A program made the translations under genes and the position numbers. This document shows, in pieces, positions 43,558 to 51,937 of a DNA stretch of 64,000 nucleotides (position 1 is its first letter; each line of letters begins with the position of its first letter). A model generated the notes under the pieces. That model was not told where the DNA came from. It did not search any database and saw only the letters and a program-made list of their open reading frames with translations. The DNA is taken from positions 186,001-250,000 of the forward strand of contig NZ_CABPSM010000005.1 in assembly GCF_902459555.1 (NCBI RefSeq). The letters are read 5' to 3'. The DNA comes from Pandoraea horticolens. GTDB lineage: Bacteria; Pseudomonadota; Gammaproteobacteria; Burkholderiales; Burkholderiaceae.

Positions 43558-44471
43558 CCTCGCATTGCCCGAGCCCGCATCTGCACCTGATCGATGGCAC
43601 CGAGACACCGCCTGCCAGTCGTGAACCGCACGTCGTGCTCACAGGCGTGACGAAGGATTTCGACACACCGGACGAAAAGACAGCCGGAAAGACACGATTG
43701 CAGGCGCTCGGGCCCGTCGATCTGACGCTGCTCAAGGGTGAATTCTTCTCGGTGGTCGGCCCGTCCGGCTGTGGCAAATCGACGTTGCTCGAGCTGATCG
43801 CGGGACTGTGCGCACCAACTGCGGGGAACATCAGTTTCGAAGGGCAAGCGGTTAGCGGCGTGCCCGAGGGCGTCGGCGTGGTCTTTCAGGAAGACGCCTC
43901 GTTTCCGTGGCTCACCGTGCGCGAGAATATCGGCTTCGGTCTTCGGATGGCGGGCGTCGACGGCGCAGAAATCGCGCGTCGTGTCGGCTATGCACTCGGC
44001 TTCATGGGGCTGCGCGATTTTGCCAACGCGCATCCGGCGCAACTCTCTGGGGGCATGCGCCAGCGCATGTGTATTGCACGCACATTGGTCATTGCGCCGC
44101 GTCTGATCCTGCTCGATGAGCCGTTCGGTGCGCTTGACCAGCAAACCCGCCTGCTGATGGGCGACGAGTTGCTGCGGCTTTGGCGAGAAACGTCTGCGAC
44201 CGTGTTGCTGATCACCCACGCGCTCGACGAGGCGGCCGTACTGTCGGATCGCGTGGGTGCGATGTCGTCGCGTCCGGGCTGCTTCATCGACGTCGTCGAG
44301 ACAGGCTGGGAGCGAGAGCGAAACAGCCAGAGCGTTACCACACCCCGCTTCGGTGAAATCACCGCTCGCCTATGGGAAACGTTGCGTGCCGAGTCGCTCA
44401 AGGCCATGCAAGCCGACGAACGGCCCACCGACCGTGACGACACGCGTTACCCGCACGTTCGCGGCCGCTGA
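43554..44471 (+). CDS. ABC transporter ATP-binding protein (NitT/TauT type)
   Basis: 305 residues. Walker A is GPSGCGKST at 69-77; the Q-loop is FQEDASFPWLTV, the signature LSGGMRQR, Walker B LILLDEPFGALD and the switch His is in LLITHALDEA. It powers the two permeases that follow. The N-terminal 25 residues are an extra, unconserved extension. Confidence 0.92.
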   Translation: MTSHCPSPHLHLIDGTETPPASREPHVVLTGVTKDFDTPDEKTAGKTRLQALGPVDLTLLKGEFFSVVGPSGCGKSTLLELIAGLCAPTAGNISFEGQAVSGVPEGVGVVFQEDASFPWLTVRENIGFGLRMAGVDGAEIARRVGYALGFMGLRDFANAHPAQLSGGMRQRMCIARTLVIAPRLILLDEPFGALDQQTRLLMGDELLRLWRETSATVLLITHALDEAAVLSDRVGAMSSRPGCFIDVVETGWERERNSQSVTTPRFGEITARLWETLRAESLKAMQADERPTDRDDTRYPHVRGR

Positions 44472-44478
44472 TCAGGCG

Positions 44479-45246
44479 GTGAAAGACATCGTGACGATTC
44501 GCACCGAACGCTATCTACGCCTGGCCATTGTCGCCGGCCTCTTGCTGCTCGTCGAAGGGCTCTGCCGGGCCGGCACGATTCCCGCTTCAGTCATGATGAC
44601 GCCCAGTGCGATGGCCGTCCACGCCATCGAAATCTTGTGGGAAGGGCGCTTCACACGCGATCTCGTCACGAGCTTCGCCAGTATCGTTATCGCTGCTGTG
44701 GGCGCCGTGGGACTAGGTTTCGCCGCCGGACTCGCGATACACGCCATGCCGGGGGTGCGCCGGGCGCTGGAGCCGCTCATTGCCAGCTACTACGCCGTGC
44801 CGACATTCGCGTTCTACCCCGTCTTCATCGTGTTGTTCGGTATCGGCGCGCTGCCGATCATCGCCATCGCGACCCTGCTTGCGATCGTCTCGATGATCAC
44901 GGCGACAATGACCGGACTCGACCGGATTCCACGCGCGTTCTCGAAAACCGCCCGGGTGCTGCACCTGGATCGATGGCAAACCGTGTGGCATGTCAAACTG
45001 CCTGCCGCCTTGCCGCATCTCTTCAGCGGTGTGCGGCTCGCGGTGTCGCATGCGTTCATCGGCGTCATTGCGTCCGAGTTCATTCTGTCCGGCTCAGGGA
45101 TCGGTTACGCCATCAGCTACGCGTACAACAATTTCGAAAACGCCGACATGTACGCGCTGATGCTCCTGGTGCTGGTCACGGTGACGCTGGTCAACAGCGT
45201 ACTGAACCATGTCGATGCGCGCTTTCAGGCGCGTAGTCGCCGCTGA
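44479..45246 (+). CDS. ABC transporter permease 1
   Basis: The start is uncertain: GTG at 44479 (used here), 44491 or 44434 are in frame, and the last would overlap the ATPase. About 255 residues with six hydrophobic segments and the EAA-type loop GLDRIPRAFSKTARVLHLDRWQTVWHVKLPAALPHLFSGVRLA, as in SsuC/TauC permeases. Confidence 0.85.
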   Translation: MKDIVTIRTERYLRLAIVAGLLLLVEGLCRAGTIPASVMMTPSAMAVHAIEILWEGRFTRDLVTSFASIVIAAVGAVGLGFAAGLAIHAMPGVRRALEPLIASYYAVPTFAFYPVFIVLFGIGALPIIAIATLLAIVSMITATMTGLDRIPRAFSKTARVLHLDRWQTVWHVKLPAALPHLFSGVRLAVSHAFIGVIASEFILSGSGIGYAISYAYNNFENADMYALMLLVLVTVTLVNSVLNHVDARFQARSRR

Positions 45247-45261
45247 CCGGGCTCACCTCTC

Positions 45262-46017
45262 ATGGAAACGAAGAAACCCAATCCGCTCGGCACGTTTGCC
45301 GTCCTGCTGGTGTTGATCGGGATCTGGCAGACGGTGCACCTGCTCAACAGCGCCGCGCTCGGGTCTCCCGTAACGACCGTGCAGGGGCTTTGGCAGATGA
45401 TGGGCACGGCATCGTTCTGGATCGACGTCACCGAGACCGGCCGGGCACTCATCTACTCGCTGGTGATCGCGGTTGCCGGGGGTATTGCGCTGGGACTCGC
45501 ACTGGGTGCGAATCGGCTGGCGGCAAAGGTTGCCGAGCCGATTCTCGTCAATCTGTATTCGTTGCCCAAGGTGACGCTGTATCCGTTGGTCCTGTTGATT
45601 TTCGGGTTGGGGCTCGCCTCCAAGGTGGCCTTCGGCGTCATGCACGGTTTGATCCCGATTCTGATCTTCACGATGAATGGTGTCCTGCAGATCAAGCCTG
45701 TCTATTTCCGTGCGGCGCAAGCGATGCATCTGTCCCGTCGACAGATCGCGTTGCGCGTTGTGCTGCCGGCGGTGCTGCCCGAGGTGCTATCGGGCGTCCG
45801 GCTGGGATTCTCGCTGTCGCTGCTCGGCGTATTGATCGGCGAGATGTTCGCGTCGCAGAAGGGCTTGGGACATCAGCTTTCCAACGCGATGAACCTGGGC
45901 AATATCGACACGCTCATGTCCATCGCACTCTTTCTCATGCTCTTCGCGTTGCTTGGCAATGCACTGCTATCGACGTTCAGCCGGCGTTTGCCTCACCCGC
46001 CCTTGCGATCACCTTGA
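45262..46017 (+). CDS. ABC transporter permease 2
   Basis: 251 residues, six hydrophobic segments, EAA loop KPVYFRAAQAMHLSRRQIALRVVLPAVLPEVLSGVRLG. It is a second, different permease of the same family, so the transporter is probably a heterodimer in the membrane. Its last 41 bp overlap, tail to tail, the ridA-like gene on the other strand. Confidence 0.9.
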   Translation: METKKPNPLGTFAVLLVLIGIWQTVHLLNSAALGSPVTTVQGLWQMMGTASFWIDVTETGRALIYSLVIAVAGGIALGLALGANRLAAKVAEPILVNLYSLPKVTLYPLVLLIFGLGLASKVAFGVMHGLIPILIFTMNGVLQIKPVYFRAAQAMHLSRRQIALRVVLPAVLPEVLSGVRLGFSLSLLGVLIGEMFASQKGLGHQLSNAMNLGNIDTLMSIALFLMLFALLGNALLSTFSRRLPHPPLRSP

Positions 46018-46381
46018 TCTCGAACTGGAAGCCGTAAAGCCACGTGACGCCGACGGCCGTCAACGTCGGATGGGGCGCGCCGCCCCAATACTCCGGTACG
46101 ACCTCCCAGATCCTCTCGAACGTCGCGGCCGGATCGACCATGAAGACGGTGACGTCGATCACGTCGTCGAACGAGCTGCCCGCCGCCCGCAGAATCGCGT
46201 TCAGATTGTCGAACGCGCGCCGGACCTGCGCTTTCAGGTCCGGCTCAGGCGAACCATCGTCCCGGCTGCCGACTTGCCCCGAAACGAAAAGAAATCCGTT
46301 GGACCGAATCGCCGGCGAATAGCGATTGCGCTCATAGAGCGCCTGACGCCCCGCCGGGAAGACAACATCTCGTTTTTCCAT
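45977..46381 (-). CDS. RidA-family protein lacking the catalytic arginine
   Basis: 134 residues of the YjgF/YER057c/UK114 fold: GFLFVSGQVGSR, VRRAFDNLNAILRAAGSSFDDVIDVTVFMVD and FEIKVIA. Where canonical RidA has the catalytic Arg in PARS, this protein reads APHPTLTAV. It therefore belongs to a Rid subfamily without established 2-aminoacrylate deaminase activity. Divergent from the LysR gene at 46527 and likely controlled by it. Confidence 0.8.
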   Translation of the reverse strand: MEKRDVVFPAGRQALYERNRYSPAIRSNGFLFVSGQVGSRDDGSPEPDLKAQVRRAFDNLNAILRAAGSSFDDVIDVTVFMVDPAATFERIWEVVPEYWGGAPHPTLTAVGVTWLYGFQFEIKVIARAGEANAG

Positions 46382-46485
46382 CGCAAAAACCTCTCAGTAA
46401 GCCGCCAAGCCGACAGGGTGCTGGCGACGTAAACACTCTAAAGATGCCTGCATTGCAAATAAACACGCATATCTACCCCTCACTA

Positions 46486-46500
46486 TTTGTAAAATCCAAA
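46486..46500. promoter_or_regulatory. LysR-type box TTTG-N7-CAAA
   Basis: TTTGTAAAATCCAAA contains the T-N11-A pattern of LysR sites and lies 27 bp before the LysR start, in the divergent promoter with the ridA-like gene. Confidence 0.4.
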
Positions 46501-46526
46501 CAATCCAAAGCCTATCCGGAGCCGCC

Positions 46527-47507
46527 ATGGACCGTTTCGACGCAATGCAGGCGTTTGCCAGAGTGGTGGAGGCCGGCAGCTTCACCAAGGCGGCCGAGAC
46601 CCTGCACATGAGCAAGACCACCGTCACGCAACTGGTCCAGCAGTTGGAGGCGAGGCTGCGAGTGAAGCTGCTGAACCGCACCACGCGCAAAGTCAATGTC
46701 ACGGCCGACGGCGCGGTCTACTACGAGCGCGTCATCCGGTTGCTCGCCGACATGGACGACGCGGAGACCCACTTGCCCGGTGTGTCGACGCTACCGTGGG
46801 GGCGTTTGCGCATAGATGTTCCCAGCCCGCTGGCCCGCATGGTTCTGGTGCCCGCGCTACCGGCGTTCCATGCGAAGTATCCGGACATCCAATTCGATAT
46901 GGGCGTGAGCGATCGCATCGTGGACCTGATCGATGAGAACGTGGACTGTGTCGTGCGCGGGGGCGAGCCAATCGATCAATCGCTCGCGGCACGACATGTC
47001 GGCGATCTGCGCCTCGCGGTTTATGCCGCACCGAGCTACCTGAGACAGGCTGGCACGCCTACGCATCCGAAGGCGTTGGAAGACGCGCAGCACCACGTCG
47101 TCGGTTTTCGCTGGGCGCGCACCGGCAAGCTCTTCCCGTACACCATGCATCGTGCGGAGGAGCGCGTTGACGTGCGGGGCCACTACATCCTGGCGGTGGA
47201 CGACGGGAACGCCTACCTTGCCGCCGGACTCGCCGGCCTCGGGGCACTCTGGCTACCGGACTACATGGCCAAGCCACACGTGGCGAGTGGCGAACTGGTA
47301 CCCCTGTTTGAGGACTGGCAACTCCACCCGCTGCCGATGTACGTGGCGTATCCGCCGAACCGATACGTCAGCGCCCGCCTGCGCGTATTCATCGACTGGA
47401 TCGTCGAACTCATGGCGCAGCATGCACCGATCTCCGAACGGAGCAAGGCTCGCGATGCGAAGGCGATTGATCGCGATAGCGTCGGGACAAACCCGAGGTC
47501 GCGCTGA
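46527..47507 (+). CDS. LysR-family regulator (CrgA/DsdC-like group)
   Basis: 326 residues; GGAG precedes the ATG. The helix-turn-helix reads MDRFDAMQAFARVVEAGSFTKAAETLHMSKTTVTQLVQQLEARL; the effector domain starts with GRLRIDVPSPLARMVLVPALPAF. Its opening is typical of the CrgA-type subgroup that often controls divergent oxidoreductases or small enzymes. The divergent ridA-like gene is the likely target. The C-terminus carries about 25 extra polar residues. Confidence 0.88.
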   Translation: MDRFDAMQAFARVVEAGSFTKAAETLHMSKTTVTQLVQQLEARLRVKLLNRTTRKVNVTADGAVYYERVIRLLADMDDAETHLPGVSTLPWGRLRIDVPSPLARMVLVPALPAFHAKYPDIQFDMGVSDRIVDLIDENVDCVVRGGEPIDQSLAARHVGDLRLAVYAAPSYLRQAGTPTHPKALEDAQHHVVGFRWARTGKLFPYTMHRAEERVDVRGHYILAVDDGNAYLAAGLAGLGALWLPDYMAKPHVASGELVPLFEDWQLHPLPMYVAYPPNRYVSARLRVFIDWIVELMAQHAPISERSKARDAKAIDRDSVGTNPRSR

Positions 47508-47562
47508 GGACGCTCACGCAAACGTCACGCCAGATGGGCTTAAGCAGGCGCCGTAGTGCTAA

Positions 47563-47580
47563 CCCCGATCGACCTCGGGG
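47563..47580 (+). terminator. Hairpin after the LysR gene
   Basis: CCCCGA/TCGGGG stem with a 6-base loop, 55 bp after the LysR stop. No T tract, so weakly supported as a terminator. Confidence 0.35.
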
Positions 47581-47737
47581 CAAATTGGGGTAGCGCGTTG
47601 CAAATGACTGACTACACTTCCTAAGTGCAGACGACGCGCTGAAACCGCGAAAGACGGTTCGTTATGCGAAGGTCGGGTGCGAAGGTCAAATGGGGCTGAT
47701 GACATAGCGTTTCCATTCCTTCACGGGAGGCATGTCC

Positions 47738-48301
47738 ATGACGTGCCTAGGCAAATGGATGATAGGCGCATGCGTCGTTACGCTGAGCGGCGTGGCGATC
47801 GCTGATGGCGCCAATTCGAACTCATCCGAACAGATGATACTGGCCAATATTGGCCCCGCGCCGCTCCCCATCAACGTACCGCCCCCCACCCCGCCTGTGT
47901 CTATCGCTGTGGTTCCTGCCGTTCCCGTCACGTTGTATCCATTCGGCCGCGAAGGTCGCGACACGACCACCCGGCCCGACGACAACGCGCTTCTCTACAC
48001 CCGCATCGAAGCGATCAACAACGCCACGCTGATCGGCGACAACCGGCATATGAGCTGGGTCGACACGTCGACCGAAAAGCCGGCGGTGCAACCTGCGCGA
48101 AGCTATCTGACCATCGGTCCCTCCGTGGCGCCGCGACTGTCTCTCGTGCAATGGGACAACGCCGACGACAAGCTCGGCTCCGAACCCAAGCGCGGCCTGT
48201 CGTTGAAGACCAATGACTGGACCGTCTCGGCAACCGCCCGCATACCGCTGCTGGGACAACACAGCATCGGGGCGACCGTGTACGTCAAACGCCGCTTCTG
48301 A
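47738..48301 (+). CDS. Hypothetical secreted protein
   Basis: 187 residues from the ATG at 47738, which is seven bases from GGGAGG; the ATG at 47732 is too close to that site. A signal peptide (KWMIGACVVTLSGVAIADG) is followed by a Pro-rich segment (PAPLPINVPPPTPPV) and a C-terminal region that alternates polar and hydrophobic residues and ends in Phe (SIGATVYVKRRF), as outer-membrane beta proteins do. I recognise no family. It is isolated between the LysR gene and the amino-acid transporter cluster. Confidence 0.6.
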   Translation: MTCLGKWMIGACVVTLSGVAIADGANSNSSEQMILANIGPAPLPINVPPPTPPVSIAVVPAVPVTLYPFGREGRDTTTRPDDNALLYTRIEAINNATLIGDNRHMSWVDTSTEKPAVQPARSYLTIGPSVAPRLSLVQWDNADDKLGSEPKRGLSLKTNDWTVSATARIPLLGQHSIGATVYVKRRF

Positions 48302-48397
48302 ACCCGCCCCCCGGCTCGGCTCGGGAAGAGATGTGTGACCGGCGATCACGTGGCCACCCGGCAACGCATCGCCGTCGCACAGCTTATGTCACACGAC

Positions 48398-48811
48398 TTA
48401 TGCCGCCGGCTTCACCGCCGTGACGTCGATCTCGACGAGCCACTCCGGACGCGCCAGCGCCTGCACCACAATTCCCGTCGACACCGGGAACACACCTTTG
48501 AGCCAGCGGCCCGTCACATTGTAGACAGCCTCGCGATAGCGCGGATCGACGATATACACCGTGACCTTGCAGATGTCCTCGAGTTGGCTGCCGCACTCGT
48601 CGAGCAGCATCGCCACATTTGCCATCGCCTTTTCGGTTTGCGCTGCAACATCGCCAATGCCCACGGACTCGCGCGTATCGAGGTCCTGACCGATCTGTCC
48701 GCGCAGATAGATGGTATTGCCGGCGATCACCGCCTGACACAGGTCGTTGTCGAGCTTCTGTTCCGGATAGGTCTCACGGGTGTTGAACTTGCGGATTCGG
48801 GTATGCGTCAT
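48398..48811 (-). CDS. RidA-family protein of the ureohydrolase/ABC cluster
   Basis: 137 residues from the ATG at 48811 (MTHTRIRKFN). The fold is clear from QAVIAGNTIYLRGQIGQDL, KAMANVAMLLDECGSQLEDICKVTVYIVD and WLVEIDVTAVKP. The canonical FPARS block is FPVSTGIVV here, so the catalytic Arg is replaced. It is the last gene behind the amino-acid transporter and ureohydrolase on the same strand, 47 bp after the ATPase, and may clear a reactive imine from that pathway by a different mechanism or act as a binding protein. Confidence 0.82.
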   Translation of the reverse strand: MTHTRIRKFNTRETYPEQKLDNDLCQAVIAGNTIYLRGQIGQDLDTRESVGIGDVAAQTEKAMANVAMLLDECGSQLEDICKVTVYIVDPRYREAVYNVTGRWLKGVFPVSTGIVVQALARPEWLVEIDVTAVKPAA

Positions 48812-48858
48812 GATGTTTCGGTATTGGGGTCTTGTTGTGATGCGGGCAAAGCGCACAT

Positions 48859-49605
48859 TCAATGGGTCAGGATCTTCGAGAGAAAGCGTTTGGCAGCGGC
48901 ACTGGCGGCTTCGTTGAAGAACGCATCGGTCGGACTGTCTTCGACGATGGCGCCGTCCTCCATGAACACCACACGATGGGCCACGCGCCGCGCGAAACCC
49001 ATCTCGTGCGTGACCACCATCATCGTCATGCCTTCCCGGGCAAGTTCCACCATCACGTCGAGCACTTCGTTGACCATCTCCGGGTCAAGCGCCGACGTCG
49101 GTTCGTCGAACAACATCGCCATCGGATCCATCGACAATGCGCGTGCGATGGCGACGCGTTGCTGCTGACCGCCCGAAAGCTGGCCCGGATACTTGTGCGC
49201 ATGCGCCGACAGGCCAACACGATCGAGCAGCGCTCGCGCCTTGACGCGCGCCGCGTCCGCGTTCCGGCCCAACACGATCTGCTGGGCCAGCGTGAGGTTG
49301 CGCGTGATATCCAGATGCGGGAACAACTCGAAATGCTGAAAGACCATGCCGACCTTGCTGCGCAGCTTCGACAGATTCGTCGTCGTGGCCGTGAGCGACG
49401 TTCCCGCCACGACAACGTCGCCCTTCTGAAACGGCTCCAGCGCATTGACGGTCTTGATCAGCGTCGACTTGCCCGAGCCGGACGGTCCGCAGACCACCAC
49501 GATCTCGCCCTTGCCGACATGCGTCGAACACTGCTTGAGCACATGGTGTGCGCCGTACCACTTATCGACATGGCGGATTTCGATAATGGGTTGTGCGGTG
49601 CTCAT
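48859..49605 (-). CDS. Polar amino-acid ABC transporter ATP-binding protein
   Basis: 248 residues from the ATG at 49605, overlapping the ureohydrolase stop by 4 bp. Walker A GPSGSGKST at 40-48, FQHFELFPHLD at the Q-loop, signature LSGGQQQRVAIARAL, Walker B MLFDEPTSALDPE, switch His in VVTHEMGFAR: a standard GlnQ/HisP-type subunit. Confidence 0.93.
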   Translation of the reverse strand: MSTAQPIIEIRHVDKWYGAHHVLKQCSTHVGKGEIVVVCGPSGSGKSTLIKTVNALEPFQKGDVVVAGTSLTATTTNLSKLRSKVGMVFQHFELFPHLDITRNLTLAQQIVLGRNADAARVKARALLDRVGLSAHAHKYPGQLSGGQQQRVAIARALSMDPMAMLFDEPTSALDPEMVNEVLDVMVELAREGMTMMVVTHEMGFARRVAHRVVFMEDGAIVEDSPTDAFFNEAASAAAKRFLSKILTH

Positions 49606-50561
49606 TTGTCGAAGTACCCCGCACGAATCGACGCGCCGATCAGATTGAGAATGAGACGCCCGGCGGTCACGCACGAAATCAGGTTGGCGTCGTCCTTCTC
49701 TGGCTGGATCTCCACGATATCCATACCGACCACGCGCCCCTTGCGCACCAGCCCGTGAATCAGCTTGCGCGCCTGTACGAAGGTCACGCCGCCCGGCGCC
49801 GGACCCGCCACGGCGGGCATCGTCGACGGATCGAGTCCGTCCGCGTCGACGGTGAGGTAGTAGTTGCCGCCGTCCGGGATGCGGGCGAGTACGGCGTCCA
49901 TACCGATGTCATGCAGTTCGTACGCCGTCACCAGATCGGCGCCATAAGCACGCGCCGCAACGAGTTCTTCGTAACGGCCGCTGCCCTGCGCGCGCAGGCC
50001 GATCTGCACGATGCGATCGACGTGCGCCATCTCCGAGGCGCGGCGAATCGGGCTCGACAGCCCTTCGCGAACGCCATTCACTTCGTCGCGCCAATCCAGG
50101 TGTGCATCGATATGCACGAGCGTGATCGGCCCCTTCTGATCCAGGCCGCGCAACACCGGCGTGGTGATGCCGTGATCGCCGCCAAGCACGATGGGCATTG
50201 CGCCGCCAGCCGCAATGCGCCGTACCGCCGCTTCGGCGCGGGCGTAATGTTCGCCCGGCCGGGTCAGATCCGGGATGATGTCGCCGCAGTCGACAAAGCG
50301 AATATCCGTGCGCCCCTGAAGCAGCGGGCCGTCGATGTCGAAGTCGTAATGGTCCGGACGGCGCACCACGCGGTCCGTGGCTTGACGAATCGCGGACGGC
50401 GCGTTCGTCTGGTCGTTGCTGAAGTCCGACGGGGCGTAGGGCGCGCCATAGGGCATGCCCAGCACGGCGATGTCGGCCTTGAGATTGTCGATGTCGAGAT
50501 CCAGCTCCGAGTACAGCAGGGTCGGATGCCCGATACGCGGTGCAACGGTATAAGTCGTCAT
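49602..50561 (-). CDS. Arginase/agmatinase-family ureohydrolase
   Basis: 319 residues. All six manganese ligands are in place: His130 in GGDHGIT, Asp152, His154 and Asp156 in HIDAHLDWRDE, and Asp239 and Asp241 in VDADGLDPS. It hydrolyses a guanidino compound to urea and an amine. The DWRDEVNGVREGLSSPIRRASEM segment differs from the usual DTY wording of agmatinases, so guanidinobutyrate, guanidinopropionate or another guanidino acid are as likely as agmatine. Translation is coupled to the transporter ATPase, so the transporter probably imports the substrate. Confidence 0.88.
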   Translation of the reverse strand: MTTYTVAPRIGHPTLLYSELDLDIDNLKADIAVLGMPYGAPYAPSDFSNDQTNAPSAIRQATDRVVRRPDHYDFDIDGPLLQGRTDIRFVDCGDIIPDLTRPGEHYARAEAAVRRIAAGGAMPIVLGGDHGITTPVLRGLDQKGPITLVHIDAHLDWRDEVNGVREGLSSPIRRASEMAHVDRIVQIGLRAQGSGRYEELVAARAYGADLVTAYELHDIGMDAVLARIPDGGNYYLTVDADGLDPSTMPAVAGPAPGGVTFVQARKLIHGLVRKGRVVGMDIVEIQPEKDDANLISCVTAGRLILNLIGASIRAGYFDK

Positions 50562-50593
50562 GAAAGGATCCTTTGGTGGGAGTCAGGGGGACA

Positions 50594-51256
50594 TCAGGTG
50601 TGCCGGGTACGTCGCCCGACAACGGTTTCCAGACGTCGCCCCACGCCGGCCAGCAAGACGCTGCTGACCCAGTAGATCAATGCCGTCGTGCCAAGCACTT
50701 CGACGTACGCGAACGTATTGGCCGTGAGCAGATTGCTCTGATAGGTCATCTCCGGCAGGCTCATCACCGAGAAGATGGCGGAGTCCTTGAACATCATGAT
50801 CACGAGGCTGGTCGTCGGCGGAATCAGAAAGCCGAACAACTGCGGCGCGACGATGTGACGCTGGGTCTGCCAGTAAGTCATGCCGAGCGAGAGTGCGGCG
50901 TGCGTCTGCCCGCGCGCCACGCTGCGCAGCGCCGCCCGCAGAATTTCGCAGAAATAACCGCCGGTGTAGAACGCCGTGCAGCCCACCGCGACCGCCATGG
51001 CCGACGCACTCACGCCGAGCTTGGGTAGTCCGAAGAACGACAGATAGACGAGGATCAGGTACGGGATGTTGCGCACCAACTCGACGTAACCCAGCGCAAT
51101 GGGCCGCAAGACCGAGCGCGACTGCGCCGAATAGGCAGCGGTGCCACCGATCACAATACCGAGCGGAATGCCGATCACGCTCACGAGTACCGTGACACGC
51201 AGGCCTTCGAGCAAGACGGGAATCGCTTCCCGGACGATGGAGACATCAATGGCCAT
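50594..51256 (-). CDS. Polar amino-acid ABC transporter permease 2
   Basis: 220 residues; HisM/GlnP-type permease with YVELVRNIPYLILVYLSFFGLP and the loop SVARGQTHAALSLGMTYWQTQRHIVAPQLFGFLIPP. It overlaps the other permease gene by 11 bp. Confidence 0.9.
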   Translation of the reverse strand: MAIDVSIVREAIPVLLEGLRVTVLVSVIGIPLGIVIGGTAAYSAQSRSVLRPIALGYVELVRNIPYLILVYLSFFGLPKLGVSASAMAVAVGCTAFYTGGYFCEILRAALRSVARGQTHAALSLGMTYWQTQRHIVAPQLFGFLIPPTTSLVIMMFKDSAIFSVMSLPEMTYQSNLLTANTFAYVEVLGTTALIYWVSSVLLAGVGRRLETVVGRRTRHT

Positions 51257-51926
51257 GGGGCAGCATCCTCGAGACCCGGCGCTCGCACACGCGCGATGCG
51301 GCAGAAATGCAGAACAGCAGGACGAAATACACGGCGGCGGTAATCGCGAACACTTGCAACGGCAGATCGGTCTGCAACGTGGCGTTGCGTGCGACGGTCG
51401 CCAGCTCCGGCACGGCGATGATCGACATCAGCGACGACGCCTTGAGCAAAATCGTGAACTCGCTGGTGAGCGGCGGAATCGCCCGGTAGATGACCTGCGG
51501 CAACAACACGTGCCTCCAGACCTGCGAGGCACGCATGCCCATCGCGTAAGCCGCCGCCCGTTGTCCGGGCGAGATCGTGCCCAGTGCGCCGCGCAGAATC
51601 TCGACGATGTAGGCACTGGTGTTGCACGCGAGCGCCGCGATCCCGGCCGTGATGGGCGAGATCGAAATATCGAGCAGCGCCGGCACCATGTAGTACGCGA
51701 TCAGCATGTGAATCAGTGCAGGCGTGCCCCGGATCAGGCTCACCCACAACACGACGAGCGCGCGCAATGGCGAAAACGGCGAAATGCGAGCGAGCAGCAG
51801 CACGATGCCCAGCGCCAGACCGATGACAAAAGCACCTGCCGAAGCGGCCAGCGTGATCGCCGTTCCCGACACCACACCTTCGAGAAACGGCGCGATCACA
51901 CCACCCATATCGAACCAGTCGAACAT
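51246..51926 (-). CDS. Polar amino-acid ABC transporter permease 1
   Basis: 226 residues from the ATG at 51926. HisM/GlnP-type: LWVSLIRGTPALIHMLIAYY and TISPGQRAAAYAMGMRASQVWRHVLLPQVIYRAIPPL. Lies 11 bp after the binding-protein gene. Confidence 0.9.
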   Translation of the reverse strand: MFDWFDMGGVIAPFLEGVVSGTAITLAASAGAFVIGLALGIVLLLARISPFSPLRALVVLWVSLIRGTPALIHMLIAYYMVPALLDISISPITAGIAALACNTSAYIVEILRGALGTISPGQRAAAYAMGMRASQVWRHVLLPQVIYRAIPPLTSEFTILLKASSLMSIIAVPELATVARNATLQTDLPLQVFAITAAVYFVLLFCISAASRVCERRVSRMLPHGH

Positions 51927-51937
51927 GGCGCCGGCCG

